Shown: positions 1 to 8,502, counted from the first letter of the stretch. The stretch is 64,000 nucleotides of DNA from Cellulomonas dongxiuzhuiae (GCF_018623035.1 NZ_CP076023.1:3906001-3970000), one strand, 5' to 3'. Notes: generated by a model from the sequence alone, not told the origin. A program made the numbers and translations.

Positions 1-2
1 AG

Positions 3-1130
3 GGTGCGGTCGCGTCCGACGCCCTGGCCCCGTACGAGATCCTCGCCGGCACGGGTGCGTTCAACGTCTACACCGTCGCGCCCGGGAGCCACCCGGTGCC
101 GCTCACCGGTGGGCTCGATCTCGTCCCGGACCTCACGTTCGGCGGGCTCGAGGACCTGCTGGGTGGGCCGGCGGACCTCGTGGTCGTGCCCGCGATGCCC
201 GACGTCGGCCGGCCCACGACCAAGCCCGTCACCGCGTGGCTCACCACCCAGGCGAACGGTGGCGCCGTCATCCTCAGCGTCTGCAACGGGGGCGCCGTGG
301 TCGCCTCGGCGGGGCTGCTCGACGGCCACCGCGCCACCGCCCACTGGCTGCGCCTCGACGGGTGGGCCGGCACCTACCCCGCCGTCGACTGGGTCGCCGG
401 GACCCGGTACGTGGACGACGGGGCCGTCATCAGCACGGCCGGCGTCCTGTCGGGGATCGACGGCACCCTGCACGCCGTGCAGCGGCGGGTCGGAGAGGAC
501 GCCGCGGTGCAGGCCGCACGGGCGATCGGCTGGTCGTACGACGCGTCGAGCGGCCCGCCGCGGATGGCGCGGACGCGGCTCGCACCGTCCGACGCGGTCG
601 TCGCCCTCCACAGCGCCTTCGGCTGGGACCGGCCGCGCATCGGCGTCCAGCTCACGGACGGGGTGGGCGAGCTCGAGCTCGCCTCGGTGTTCGACACGTA
701 CGCGCAGTCGCTGGCCGTGGACACGGTCGCCGTGGGCGACCGGCCGGTGAGGTCGCGTCACGGGCTGACGTTCGTGCCGCGCACCGCGTCGGTGGCCGGG
801 CTCGACCGGCTCGTCGTCCCGGGTACGACCGGGCACCGCACCGTCCCCGGCATCGACGCCGTGCACCCCCACGAGCGACCCGGCTTCGCGTACGCCGCCG
901 TGCTCCAGGACCTGGCACGGACGACCGACGTGGCCACCGCGCGGTGGACGGCGAAGGTCCTCGAGTACCCCGTCGACGGCCTGCCGCTCGACGGTCCGTC
1001 CTGGCCGTGGGCGCTGACCCTCCGGCCCCTCGCGCTGGGCGTGCTGGGCGTGCTGGTCGCGCTCGGTGTGCTCGGCCTGATGCGTCGCAGGGCGGGTGCC
1101 CGGGCAGGGCTCACCCGGCGAACCACCTGA
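3..1130 (+). CDS. DJ-1/PfpI-like tandem-domain membrane protein (5' partial)
   Basis: The frame is already open at the left edge, so the true start lies outside; 375 residues are visible. The first half is a DJ-1/PfpI (class I glutamine-amidotransferase-like) domain with a nucleophile-elbow motif SVCNGG, followed by ASAGLLDG and an AHW motif, as in the N-terminal domain of GATase1-type AraC regulators. A second stretch (motif RIGVQLTDGVGELELAS) repeats the fold without a clear cysteine elbow. No DNA-binding domain follows. The last 45 residues form a hydrophobic helix with an Arg-rich tail, suggesting membrane attachment. Its last 20 bases overlap the convergent SDR gene. Substrate unknown. 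Confidence 0.75.
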   Translation, partial: GAVASDALAPYEILAGTGAFNVYTVAPGSHPVPLTGGLDLVPDLTFGGLEDLLGGPADLVVVPAMPDVGRPTTKPVTAWLTTQANGGAVILSVCNGGAVVASAGLLDGHRATAHWLRLDGWAGTYPAVDWVAGTRYVDDGAVISTAGVLSGIDGTLHAVQRRVGEDAAVQAARAIGWSYDASSGPPRMARTRLAPSDAVVALHSAFGWDRPRIGVQLTDGVGELELASVFDTYAQSLAVDTVAVGDRPVRSRHGLTFVPRTASVAGLDRLVVPGTTGHRTVPGIDAVHPHERPGFAYAAVLQDLARTTDVATARWTAKVLEYPVDGLPLDGPSWPWALTLRPLALGVLGVLVALGVLGLMRRRAGARAGLTRRTT

Positions 1131-2037
1131 CGCTCACCTCGTGCAGCCGCTGCTGCACCGCCGGGTCGTGGGAGACGGCGGGCGTCGTCGCCACCACCTC
1201 CCGGCGGTAGTAGCGCCCGGTGACCCCGGCCAGCGCGGGGTCCGTGGCCAGGCGCAACGCGGCGGAGGCGCCGTCACGGGGCGTCCGCATGCCGCTGCGG
1301 ATGAGCCAGCCGAGCGGACGCAGGGCCGCCGGGACGAGGTCGTCGACGATGCCGGTGGCCACGATGCCCGGGTGCACCGAGTTCACGGTGACCCCGTGCG
1401 GCCGCAGGAGGCGTGCGAGGTGGTAGCCGCTCGTGACGGTGAGCAGCTTGGCGCGCGCGTACGCCTCGAAGGCGACGAAGCCGTCGGCGGGGTTGACGCG
1501 GGTGAGGTCGTCGAGCTGCGCGGGGTCGAGGTCGGCCGGGCGGGCGCGTCCGAGGAGCTTGACCTGCCGGGTGTCGTTGAGGCTGTCGGACGCGACGTGG
1601 ACGACCCGCCCGCGCGCGGCGACGAGGTTCTCGCGCAGCAGGTGGGTGAGCCCGAAGGCGGCCAGGTAGTCCACGGCGACGTGCCTCTCGACGCCGTCGG
1701 GAGTCAGGCCGCGGTCGGGGAAGTGCGCACCGGCGTTGTTGACGAGCACGTGCACGTGCGGGTGGCGGCGGCCGATCGCCGTGGCGGCGTCGACCACACC
1801 GTGGCGCAGGGACAGGTCGGCCTCGACGACCTCGAACCGGCCGTGGTCGCCGACGGTCTCGCGCAGCAGGCGCTCGGTGCGCGGCGCGTCCCGGGCCACG
1901 GCCACCACGTGCGCGCCGGCGCGCGTCAGGTCCTCGACCAGGACCCGTCCCATCCCCCCGCCGGCCCCGGTGACGACGGCCACCCGCCCGGCGAGGTCGA
2001 CGACCGGGCGGGCGACGTGGGAGCGGCGGGCGTTCAC
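1111..2037 (-). CDS. SDR family NAD(P)-dependent oxidoreductase
   Basis: A classical short-chain dehydrogenase of 308 residues. Visible marks are the cofactor loop TGAGGGMG (residues 23-30), NNAG (100-103), serines near 150-152 and the catalytic YxxxK as YARAK (193-197). The C-terminal half resembles retinol-dehydrogenase or WW-domain oxidoreductase-like SDRs, including the VNSVHPGIV motif. The GTG start overlaps the stop of the upstream NmrA-like gene (GTGA), so the two are translationally coupled. Both are probably controlled by the divergent TetR gene next to them. Substrate cannot be told from sequence. Confidence 0.88.
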   Translation of the reverse strand: MNARRSHVARPVVDLAGRVAVVTGAGGGMGRVLVEDLTRAGAHVVAVARDAPRTERLLRETVGDHGRFEVVEADLSLRHGVVDAATAIGRRHPHVHVLVNNAGAHFPDRGLTPDGVERHVAVDYLAAFGLTHLLRENLVAARGRVVHVASDSLNDTRQVKLLGRARPADLDPAQLDDLTRVNPADGFVAFEAYARAKLLTVTSGYHLARLLRPHGVTVNSVHPGIVATGIVDDLVPAALRPLGWLIRSGMRTPRDGASAALRLATDPALAGVTGRYYRREVVATTPAVSHDPAVQQRLHEVSVRWFAG

Positions 2038-2672
2038 CGGGCGATCCGGGGATACGCGTGCACGTGACGCGGGTCCTCGACCTCACGGACGAGGAAGTCG
2101 GCGAGGTCCGCGCGTCCGACGGACGTCCACAGGTGCACCGGCAGGTCGGCCCCGACCCGGTACGTCCCTGTCGCGGGTGCGTCCGTGAGTCGCGGCGGAC
2201 GCGCGACGGTCCAGCGCAGCCGCGAGGAGGTGACGACGGGCTCCATCCGCTCCTTGTCACGCATCCTGTCCCCCACCCCTGCCCACACCGCGAGCGCGTA
2301 CGGCGACCGGTCGCGGCTCTCGGCGACGCCGTGGGCGCTGACCACGACGAGTCGCGCGACGCCCGCGCGCTGCATCACGGGGACGGTGACCGACATGGCG
2401 TCGGTGCAGACGGACGTCGGTCCCCTCGCGGCTCCGCCCAGGGCGCTGACCACGGCGTCGACGCCGGTCAGGGCCGCCGACAGGGTCGCGACGTCGCGCA
2501 CGTCGTGCCACTGCACCTCGCGCAGCCTGCGCGCCGGGGCGAAGGACCCCGGACGTCGCACGAGGGCGGTGACGTGGTGGCCGCGCCGCAGGGCCGTCGA
2601 CACCACCAGACGTCCCGTGGCCCCGGTCGCTCCCAGGACGAGAACCCGCTGCTGTGTGACAGGTTGTCTCAT
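2034..2672 (-). CDS. NmrA-like NAD(P)-binding oxidoreductase/epimerase
   Basis: A 212-residue atypical SDR with the Rossmann motif LVLGATGATGRLV at the N-terminus, like NmrA and SDR_a5 reductases. The protein has VRRPG, ALGG and VVVSAHG segments but no YxxxK site, as is usual for NAD(P)H-sensing or flavin-reductase-like members. I chose the ATG at 2672 rather than one 45 bases upstream because the family begins a few residues before the glycine loop and the upstream codons overlap the TetR promoter. It is the first gene of a two-gene operon with the SDR. A 10-base direct repeat, tgtctcatag, occurs at 2665 and 2709 in the divergent region and could be part of the TetR operator. Confidence 0.8.
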   Translation of the reverse strand: MRQPVTQQRVLVLGATGATGRLVVSTALRRGHHVTALVRRPGSFAPARRLREVQWHDVRDVATLSAALTGVDAVVSALGGAARGPTSVCTDAMSVTVPVMQRAGVARLVVVSAHGVAESRDRSPYALAVWAGVGDRMRDKERMEPVVTSSRLRWTVARPPRLTDAPATGTYRVGADLPVHLWTSVGRADLADFLVREVEDPRHVHAYPRIAR

Positions 2673-2716
2673 AGGAGGAAGGTGGCACCCGGGGCGCTCT
2701 GAGTCAAGATGTCTCA

Positions 2717-2722
2717 TAGACT
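2717..2722 (+). promoter_or_regulatory. Leaderless -10 element (TAGACT) for the TetR gene
   Basis: TAGACT lies exactly six bases before the ATG at 2729, the spacing expected if transcription begins at the start codon. No Shine-Dalgarno is present. The same layout recurs upstream of six other genes in this window. Confidence 0.45.
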
Positions 2723-2728
2723 CCGGGA

Positions 2729-3295
2729 ATGGCCCCCCGCGACGACGACCCCCGGTTCCTGCGCAGCCGCGAGGCGATCGTCACCGCCGCCCGCGAGGTG
2801 CTGCTCACCCACGGACCCGGCGCCGTCACCCACGCACGGGTCGCCGAGCAGGCGGGCATCGCGCGCGCCACCGTCTACCGCCACTGGCCACGCACCGACC
2901 AGCTCCTGGCCGCGGCGATGGCCACCGTGCCGATGCCGTTCTTCGACGCACCCGCCACCCCCACGCGCGACTGGCTGGTCCGTGAGCTGACGACGCTCGC
3001 CCGCGAGCTCGACCACCACGACGTCCGCGTGGTCGCGACCACCCTGGCGGGCACCGCCCTGTGGGAGGACGACGTGGACGCCCGTCGGGCCCGCTTGGCC
3101 GCCCTGCTCGCCGGCCGGCTGGCCGACGCCCTCGAGGCCGCCCGGGCGCGTGGCGAGGTCGACCTGCACGCCGCTCCCCGCGACGCCGCCGCCCTGGCGA
3201 TCGGACCCCTCTACTACCGGGCCACCATCGAGCGCGGCACCACCGACGAGGACGTCATCGCGGCCGTCGTCGACGGCCTCGGCCGATGGCGGTGA
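2729..3295 (+). CDS. TetR/AcrR family transcriptional regulator
   Basis: A 188-residue TetR-type repressor. The N-terminal helix-turn-helix covers about residues 10-57, with the family signature VAEQAGIARATVYRHWPRTDQLL. The rest is an alpha-helical ligand/dimerisation domain like the TetR_C_11 class, with FF/YYR motifs near the end (GPLYYRATIERG). It is divergent from the NmrA-like/SDR operon with 56 bases between the start codons, the usual layout for a local autorepressor that senses a small molecule handled by those oxidoreductases. The mRNA is probably leaderless. Confidence 0.9.
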   Translation: MAPRDDDPRFLRSREAIVTAAREVLLTHGPGAVTHARVAEQAGIARATVYRHWPRTDQLLAAAMATVPMPFFDAPATPTRDWLVRELTTLARELDHHDVRVVATTLAGTALWEDDVDARRARLAALLAGRLADALEAARARGEVDLHAAPRDAAALAIGPLYYRATIERGTTDEDVIAAVVDGLGRWR

Positions 3296-3347
3296 CCCGC
3301 GACCGCCCGGCGGTCACCCGTCGCGCCCGGCTCCTGCGGTGGCAGTC

Positions 3348-3788
3348 TCAGCCCTGCGGCGGGGTCGGGGCGCCGTACGACGGGCCGGTCCACGGCCGTT
3401 GGTGCTGCCCTGCCACGGCGTAGGGACCCTGCGGCTGGGCCGGCGCCGTGCGACGTCGGCGCACCTGGCTCAGGACGAAGACGTTGACGAGGTGGAAGAT
3501 GCCGAGCAGCAGCGCCACCGCGCCGAGCTTGGAGGCCAGCGCCTCGATCGCCTGCTGGGTCGACAGGACGGGCTCGCTCACCTGGAGGTTGAGGGCGACG
3601 AAGCCGAGGTTCACGAGGTAGAACCCCACGACCAGGAGGCGGTTGGTCGCCGCGGCGATCTTCTCGTCGCCGTGGAAGACGTCGACGAGGAAGACGTCCC
3701 CGTTGCGCGTGAGGGTCCTGGCGACCCAGATGGTCAGCGCGACGCTGGCCGCGATGTAGACGAGGTAGGTCAGGACGGTCGGGTTCAT
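3348..3788 (-). CDS. Small integral membrane protein, unknown function
   Basis: 146 residues with about three membrane segments (residues 4-20, 47-65 and 90-110), a charged loop with FHGDEKIAAATNR between them, and a cytoplasmic Pro/Gln-rich tail. Proteins of this size and layout are common uncharacterised actinobacterial membrane proteins. The ATG at 3788 is supported by AGGAGCG eight bases upstream. The promoter region carries two TTGAAC palindromes, so the gene seems tightly repressed. The longer open frame upstream of this start is antisense noise over the operator. Confidence 0.7.
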   Translation of the reverse strand: MNPTVLTYLVYIAASVALTIWVARTLTRNGDVFLVDVFHGDEKIAAATNRLLVVGFYLVNLGFVALNLQVSEPVLSTQQAIEALASKLGAVALLLGIFHLVNVFVLSQVRRRRTAPAQPQGPYAVAGQHQRPWTGPSYGAPTPPQG

Positions 3789-3832
3789 CGGATCGCTCCT
3801 CGGGCCGGACGTCAGCCGAGGGTTCCCGGCCA

Positions 3833-3884
3833 GTTGAACGTGTTCAACAAGAAGGACGCTAGTGGCCCTGTTGAACATGTTCAA
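3833..3884 (-). promoter_or_regulatory. Promoter with two TTGAAC-type palindromic operators
   Basis: Operator 1 is GTTGAAC-GT-GTTCAAC (3833-3848); operator 2 is the perfect palindrome TTGAACATGTTCAA (3871-3884). Their centres are 37 bases apart. On the minus strand TTGAAC of operator 2 can serve as a -35 box, followed by 17 bases and TAGCGT as the -10 (3861-3856), so operator 1 covers the start site. This is the layout of a repressor-controlled promoter for the membrane protein gene at 3348-3788. Confidence 0.65.
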
Positions 3885-3911
3885 GTGATGCTCCTCACTG
3901 GCTGATACCGG

Positions 3912-4157
3912 GTGGTCGTGATGGGACCCAAGGAGGTCCTCGGGGAGCTCGTCGACGGCGCACCGGCGACCGACCCTGTGCCGCAGGGCCAGGACGCGCT
4001 CGAGCCGGCGTCGTACGACGGCCGGGTGCCGCCCGGACCCGGCGTGGACGCGCACCACGACGTGACGGAGTACGTCTTCGACGAGCCGGGCACGCACGCC
4101 GTGCAGTGGGCGCCCGGTGGGCGGCGGTCCAACGAGCTCACCGTCGAGGTCGGCTGA
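3912..4157 (+). CDS. Possible small hypothetical protein or gene remnant
   Basis: An 81-residue open frame starting with GTG. The C-terminal 35 residues (TEYVFDEPGTHAVQWAPGG, then SNELTVEV) read like the end of a real beta-sandwich protein of the kind found in secreted Ig-like domains. The N-terminal half is unconvincing, there is no ribosome-binding site, and nothing resembles a signal peptide. It may be the leftover end of a larger gene. Function unknown. Confidence 0.3.
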   Translation: MVVMGPKEVLGELVDGAPATDPVPQGQDALEPASYDGRVPPGPGVDAHHDVTEYVFDEPGTHAVQWAPGGRRSNELTVEVG

Positions 4158-4481
4158 CCTCGCCGCCACCCAGCTCCTGGGCACGATCTCCCACCACACA
4201 TTCTGGCCGAGCCTCCTCGTGCCGGGCTGGGAGGTGAGCGCCGCACGCACCGCCCGGTGGTCGACGAGGCCGTGCGCACCTTCGCCGCCCGGTTCGCCGC
4301 GAGCGCACGGCGGCGGTCGACGGGTGACTGAGTCCGGGCCTGATTCTCAGAGGACCTTGAATCTCGACGAGCACAGTAGGTAGTGCAAAGTTCCACTATC
4401 TCCACAGATCGACGTCACCGCCGACGTCGTCAGGCGTCGGCGCGACCGCCCGATCTCAGCCTCGCGAGAAGGAGCCCGACG
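4158..4481. other. Intergenic region with possible TetR tail and an inverted repeat
   Basis: No complete gene. A short plus-strand frame (4254-4331) with PVVDEAVRTFAARF resembles the last helix of a TetR repressor and could be the remnant of the regulator that once acted on the TTGAAC operators. Just upstream of the lectin gene is an inverted repeat GGTAGTG...CACTATC (about 4379-4399) that may be an operator. Confidence 0.3.
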
Positions 4482-4940
4482 ATGGTGCGAAAGATCATCT
4501 CGACCCTGGCGGCATCCGCCCTGCTGGCCCTGAGCCTGTTCGGCGCGGCGCAACCGGCACAGGCCGCCGCCCCCGGCGGCGAGCTGCGCAACAAGGACAC
4601 CGGGCTGTGCGTCGACCGCCGGGAGCACCCCGAGCGGCCCGTGGCTGCGTTCACCACGAAGTGCAACGGCTCTGCCACGCAGCGCTGGGTCTACTCAGCC
4701 GCCGACCAGACCATCCGCACCCCGGACGGCCGGTGCCTGGCCACCGGAAGCTCCTCGGGGATCTTCGTCACGGCCTGCGACAGCGGCCTGCTGGTGCGCT
4801 GGGGACAGACCAGCGACGGCCGCATCCACCAGCTCGACTGGGGCATCGGCTGCATCGAGGACTTCCGCACGGCGACGCTCACCTGGGGCGCCTGCACCAA
4901 CAGCCCCAACGAGGTCTGGTCGTCGCTGGTGACCGCCTGA
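4482..4940 (+). CDS. Secreted ricin-type beta-trefoil lectin domain protein
   Basis: 152 residues. Residues 1-28 are a clear Sec signal peptide (positive MVRK, hydrophobic core, AQAAA cleavage site). The mature protein is a single ricin-B/CBM13-like domain: cysteine pairs, a QRW motif (the QxW of the trefoil), RNKDTGLCVD and DGRCLATG repeats. Such domains bind galactose- or xylan-type sugars. No catalytic domain is attached, so it probably acts alone as an extracellular carbohydrate-binding protein. The ATG at 4482 has GAAGGAG in front. A longer upstream frame lacks the signal-peptide logic and was not used. Confidence 0.85.
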   Translation: MVRKIISTLAASALLALSLFGAAQPAQAAAPGGELRNKDTGLCVDRREHPERPVAAFTTKCNGSATQRWVYSAADQTIRTPDGRCLATGSSSGIFVTACDSGLLVRWGQTSDGRIHQLDWGIGCIEDFRTATLTWGACTNSPNEVWSSLVTA

Positions 4941-5008
4941 CCCCCTCGAGGTGGGAGCGCGCGGCACCGTGGCGGATCGCCACGGTGCCGCGCCGGCCCG
5001 ACCCGCTG

Positions 5009-5392
5009 CTACGGCGCGCGGACCTCCAGGCCGTCGCCGAAGCCCGCGAAGTCTGCGACGTTCCTCGTGACCAGCACGGCGCCGTGTGCGTGGGCGGTCG
5101 CGGCGATCAGCAGGTCGAACGCTCGGGCACGCGGCTGGCGCCCGGCCGCGACGGTCTTCGTCGCCAGCAGGGCGTAGGACGACGCGACCGCGTCATCGAT
5201 CGGCAGGGCCGCCAGCGCGCTCTCCGCACTCGACAGCACCCGCATCCGGGCCGCCCTGCTCTCCGGCGTGCGCGCGAACAGGACGCCGAAGCGCAGCTCG
5301 GCCAGCGTCGCCATGCTGATCGCGGCTTCATCGCCGCTGCCGGTCGGCACCAGCCCGTCGACCAGGACGTTCGTGTCGAGGATCAGCCTCAC
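5009..5392 (-). CDS. vapC: PIN-domain toxin, VapC type
   Basis: 127 residues. The PIN nuclease signature is complete: LILDTNVL near the start (first acidic residue), a central glutamate in TLAELRFGV, and the C-terminal AFDLLIAATA plus TRNVADF with two further acidic residues. Family members are Mg2+-dependent RNases that cleave tRNA or rRNA when freed from their antitoxin. The GTG start overlaps the stop of the upstream small frame (GTGA), as in vapBC operons. About 200 bases separate it from the plus-strand membrane hydrolase gene. Confidence 0.88.
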   Translation of the reverse strand: MRLILDTNVLVDGLVPTGSGDEAAISMATLAELRFGVLFARTPESRAARMRVLSSAESALAALPIDDAVASSYALLATKTVAAGRQPRARAFDLLIAATAHAHGAVLVTRNVADFAGFGDGLEVRAP

Positions 5393-5559
5393 CGGTGGGT
5401 GCCGCGCTCGAACGGATTGGTCGGGACGCCGTCGACCAGGGCCATGTCCTCGTCCCAGTCGGGGTCGTCCGCCCCGGGGAACATCATCGCGGGAGGACCC
5501 GACGACGCGCTGCTGGCGGGCCGTCCGGCCCGGTGCGATGCTCGGGTGACGGCGTGCAC
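5389..5559 (-). CDS. Putative VapB-like antitoxin, short or truncated
   Basis: A 56-residue frame (GTG start) ending in TGA inside the vapC start codon. The C-terminal half, with FPGADDPDWDEDMALVDG and NPFERGTHR, is acidic and then basic, as expected for an antitoxin tail that wraps a PIN toxin. The first 22 residues are low-complexity and look nothing like an AbrB, RHH or Phd DNA-binding domain. Either the normal N-terminus has been lost or this is an unusual minimal antitoxin. It was inferred from position and overlap rather than homology. Confidence 0.45.
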   Translation of the reverse strand: MHAVTRASHRAGRPASSASSGPPAMMFPGADDPDWDEDMALVDGVPTNPFERGTHR

Positions 5560-5603
5560 TCCCCCGTCCGGGGCGTGACGTCACCGCCCCGGGGGAGGCG
5601 CGT

Positions 5604-7370
5604 ATGGCGCAGCGTCCGGGCGAGACCGTGCCCCTGTCCGGGGCCACCGGGGCGGCGCCGGAGGTCGTCCCGACGGGCGACCGGCACCGGGCCGGCCCGG
5701 ACCCGCGGCGGCGACGACGACATCCCCGGCCGCCGCACCCGGCAGGGCTCGCGATGGGGACGCTGTTCGCGGTGGTCGCGATGACGCCGTCCCTGCTGCC
5801 GCGCGACTGGCTCTACCAGGGGCTCGTGTCAGGGATCTCCGGGGCGCTGGGGTACGGGGTCGGCGTCGTGCTCGCTCGGGTCCTGCGGTTCGTGCCCGCG
5901 TGGCGGCGGCTCGTCTCCGCGGCACGCGGGCGGGTGCCGCCGAGGCTCGCGCCCCACCTGCTGACGGCCCTCGGCCTCGTCGCGGCCGTGGCCGTGGTCG
6001 TCATGCTCGTGGTGGGCGCCCGGTGGCAGAGGGCGATGACGGCGGCCGTCGGGATGCCACCGCCCTCGACCCTCGACTGGCTGCGGGCCGGGCCGCTGCT
6101 CGTGCTCATCGCGGCCGCGTTCGTCCTGGCGGCACGCGGGGTGTGGTGGGCGAGCCGCCGTATCGACGCGCTCCTGGAGCGGCGGCTGCGGTGGCCGCAC
6201 GCGGTGGCGTCCGTGGTCGCGACGGTGCTCGTGCTCGGCGGGGTCGTGATCGTCAACGACGTCCTGCTGCAACGCGCGCTCGGTGCGGCGGACGTCGCGT
6301 TCGCCGCACGCAACGACCGTGACCACCCGGGGGTCACGCGCCCGTCGGCGGCCGAGCGCTCCGGTGCGCCGGGGTCGCTCGTGGACTGGGGGTCGCTCGG
6401 TCGCGAGGGTCGCCGCTTCGTCGCCGAGGGTCCGGGCACCGACGAGCTGCGGACGGCCGCGCCGGACGCCGCACCGATGACGCCCGTCCGCGTGTACGTC
6501 GGCATCGAGAACGCCGACACGGCCCGCGAGCGCGCGGACCTGGCGGTCCGGGAGCTCGACCGCACCGGCGCTTTCGAGCGGCAGGTGCTGCTGCTCGTGA
6601 CCACGACGGGCAGCGGGTGGGCCAACAACTCCGCGGTCGAGTCCCTCGAGCTGATGTACGCCGGGGACACCGCGGCGGTCGCCACCCAGTACTCGTACCT
6701 GCCGAGCTGGCTGTCCTTCCTCTTCGACCGCGCCCGGGTCAGCGAGGAGTCGCAGGCCCTGGCCACGGCCGTCGAGGCGCACCTCGCCCGGCTGCCCGCG
6801 GACGAGCGCCCACAGCTGCTCGCCTACGGTGAGAGCCTCGGCTCGTACGGCAGCGAGACGGCGTTCCCCTCCCTGGCGGACATCCGCGCCCGCACCGACG
6901 GGGTGCTGTGGGTCGGGCCGCCGGACGCGAACCCCGTCTGGCACGCCCTGGTCGAGCGACGGGACCCCGGGACACCTGCCGTGGCGCCCGTCTACGCGAG
7001 CGGCCTGTTCGTTCGCTTCGCCGGCGACGCCGCGCAGATCACCACGCCGACGACGCCGTGGGAGCCGCCGCGGGCCCTGTACCTGCAGCAAGCCGACGAC
7101 CCGGTCGTGTGGTGGAGCCCCGACGTGCTGCTGTCCGCGCCCGACCGGCTGCGCGAGCAGCCCGTCGGCACCGACCGCCCGACGATGCGCTGGTTCCCCG
7201 TGGTGACGTTCTGGCAGCTGACGTTCGACCTGCTCAACGCGAAGTCGGTGCCCGACGGGCACGGGCACAACTACGACGGGCTGGTCCTCGACGGGTGGGC
7301 GGGCGTCGTGCCGCCCGACGGGTGGACGACCGCCGACACGGAGCGGGTGCGCGCGGTGCTCGCGGAGTGA
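5604..7370 (+). CDS. Membrane-anchored alpha/beta-hydrolase (Abhydrolase_9 family)
   Basis: 588 residues. The N-terminal third is the Abhydrolase_9_N type: several hydrophobic helices with the family motif TPSLLPR and LVSGISGALGYG. The C-terminal half is a hydrolase domain with the nucleophile elbow YGESLGS (serine near 411) and a late HGHNYDGLVLDGWAGV motif carrying the presumed catalytic histidine. Members are actinobacterial membrane proteins thought to act on lipids or cell-wall esters; the substrate is unknown. The start is a clear ATG after GGGGGAGGCGCGT. A broken copy of its last 110 bases lies at 26846-26953. Confidence 0.85.
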   Translation: MAQRPGETVPLSGATGAAPEVVPTGDRHRAGPDPRRRRRHPRPPHPAGLAMGTLFAVVAMTPSLLPRDWLYQGLVSGISGALGYGVGVVLARVLRFVPAWRRLVSAARGRVPPRLAPHLLTALGLVAAVAVVVMLVVGARWQRAMTAAVGMPPPSTLDWLRAGPLLVLIAAAFVLAARGVWWASRRIDALLERRLRWPHAVASVVATVLVLGGVVIVNDVLLQRALGAADVAFAARNDRDHPGVTRPSAAERSGAPGSLVDWGSLGREGRRFVAEGPGTDELRTAAPDAAPMTPVRVYVGIENADTARERADLAVRELDRTGAFERQVLLLVTTTGSGWANNSAVESLELMYAGDTAAVATQYSYLPSWLSFLFDRARVSEESQALATAVEAHLARLPADERPQLLAYGESLGSYGSETAFPSLADIRARTDGVLWVGPPDANPVWHALVERRDPGTPAVAPVYASGLFVRFAGDAAQITTPTTPWEPPRALYLQQADDPVVWWSPDVLLSAPDRLREQPVGTDRPTMRWFPVVTFWQLTFDLLNAKSVPDGHGHNYDGLVLDGWAGVVPPDGWTTADTERVRAVLAE

Positions 7371-7379
7371 GCCTGTCGC

Positions 7380-8081
7380 CTACTCCGCGCCTGGTAGCTG
7401 TTGCCAGCCGTCCGGCAGGGGAACCGCCCCCCATCGCGCGTCGGGCAGCCACGCGTCCCAGTCGGCGCCGAACGGCCAGCCCGCGTCCCGCGCGTGCTGC
7501 AGCAACCGGGCGCCGACCACACGGACGTGCCGGGCGCGCTCGTCGGTGACGTAGCCCTGGTCGACCATCCACGCGAGCTCGTCCTCGTCCTTGAGACCCA
7601 CCGTCCACGGGCCGCCGCGGGGGTTGCCGGCAGCGACCACGTCGAGAGCCCAGTCCTGCGTGTCGAAGCCGAGGGTGGACCGGCGCCACGGCGACTCGAG
7701 GTTGCCGTACCAGCGGTCCGTCCAGCGCTCGCCGTCGTGCCACCGCCACACGGACCACCGGTCACCGCGCCGGTGCACGCGCACCACCGTGTCCCCCTGC
7801 CAGGCACGCTCGGCGTACGTGCCGTCCCACGCCGCCGGCAGGACGGTCCGGCTGTTCGGCCCCGCACCGACGCCCGCGCGCATGCGCACCCCCGAGCCGG
7901 GCCAGGTCGACACGACCATGACGTCGTCGTCGTCGCGCACGACCGTGCCGGCGACGGCGTAGCCGACGGCGACCCCGTGCGGACGGCCGTGGTCCCGCAC
8001 GCTGCGCAGCACGACGGGTGCGCCGCGCTCGAACGGCGGCGGCTCGGGCACGGGCGGGAGCGGGACCTCGTCGTGGACCAT
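7380..8081 (-). CDS. DUF402 domain-containing protein
   Basis: 233 residues. The middle and C-terminal part matches the DUF402 pattern of nucleotidyl- or phosphate-binding small proteins: WRWHDGERWTDRWYGNLESPWRR, TQDWALDVVA, and a following DEDELAWMVDQGYV helix. In other bacteria DUF402 proteins include nucleoside di/triphosphatases such as Ntdp; the acidic residues here (TLGFDTQDWALD, KDEDE) are compatible, but activity is not proven. The ATG at 8081 was chosen because the upstream frame is of different character. It converges with the hydrolase gene, nine bases apart. Confidence 0.75.
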   Translation of the reverse strand: MVHDEVPLPPVPEPPPFERGAPVVLRSVRDHGRPHGVAVGYAVAGTVVRDDDDVMVVSTWPGSGVRMRAGVGAGPNSRTVLPAAWDGTYAERAWQGDTVVRVHRRGDRWSVWRWHDGERWTDRWYGNLESPWRRSTLGFDTQDWALDVVAAGNPRGGPWTVGLKDEDELAWMVDQGYVTDERARHVRVVGARLLQHARDAGWPFGADWDAWLPDARWGAVPLPDGWQQLPGAE

Positions 8082-8295
8082 CGGCTCACGGTACCGACGG
8101 GCGGGAAGCCCGCCCGCCCCGAGCACGCCACGGGCGCTGCCCCGCGCGTCGCTCCGATCAGCGCGTCGCGCCTGCTCCACCCACGTCCCGGTCAGGGCGG
8201 CCATCCGGTGCGCGACTGCGTGCGCTCCCCCCTCGAGGAGCTGGTACACCGACACGTGCGACGCGGACTCGGCGGTGAAGGCGGCGCCCCCGTCG

Positions 8296-8502
8296 TCAGA
8301 GCCGGCCCTCGCGTCGAGCCTGGGGCACGATCGCCACCCTGGGCCGGAAGCCGAGGCTGCGCGCCAGCGACAGGTCCACCTGCCCCTGCCACGGGTTGTC
8401 CAGCGGCTCCGGCGAGGGCGGGTAGGTGGCGCCGCCGATCGCCGCCATCTCGTGCACGGGGAGCGGTGCCTCGTCCGAGATGTCGACCACGCGCCCGTCC
8501 AT
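8296..8502 (-). pseudogene. C-terminal fragment of an NAD-dependent epimerase/dehydratase
   Basis: 68 codons whose translation looks like only the tail of an extended SDR: VVDISDEAPLPVHEMAAIGG, then LDNPWQGQVDLS, SLGFRPRV and a final REGRL. In full-length relatives these motifs sit in the last quarter of a protein of about 300 residues. No Rossmann motif or YxxxK is found upstream on this strand, so the first three quarters have been deleted. It is probably not functional. Confidence 0.5.

Noticed and set aside
3833..3884. LexA/SOS boxes
   Set aside because: The LexA core is GAAC-N4-GTTC; here the arms are separated by two bases, so spacing is wrong.
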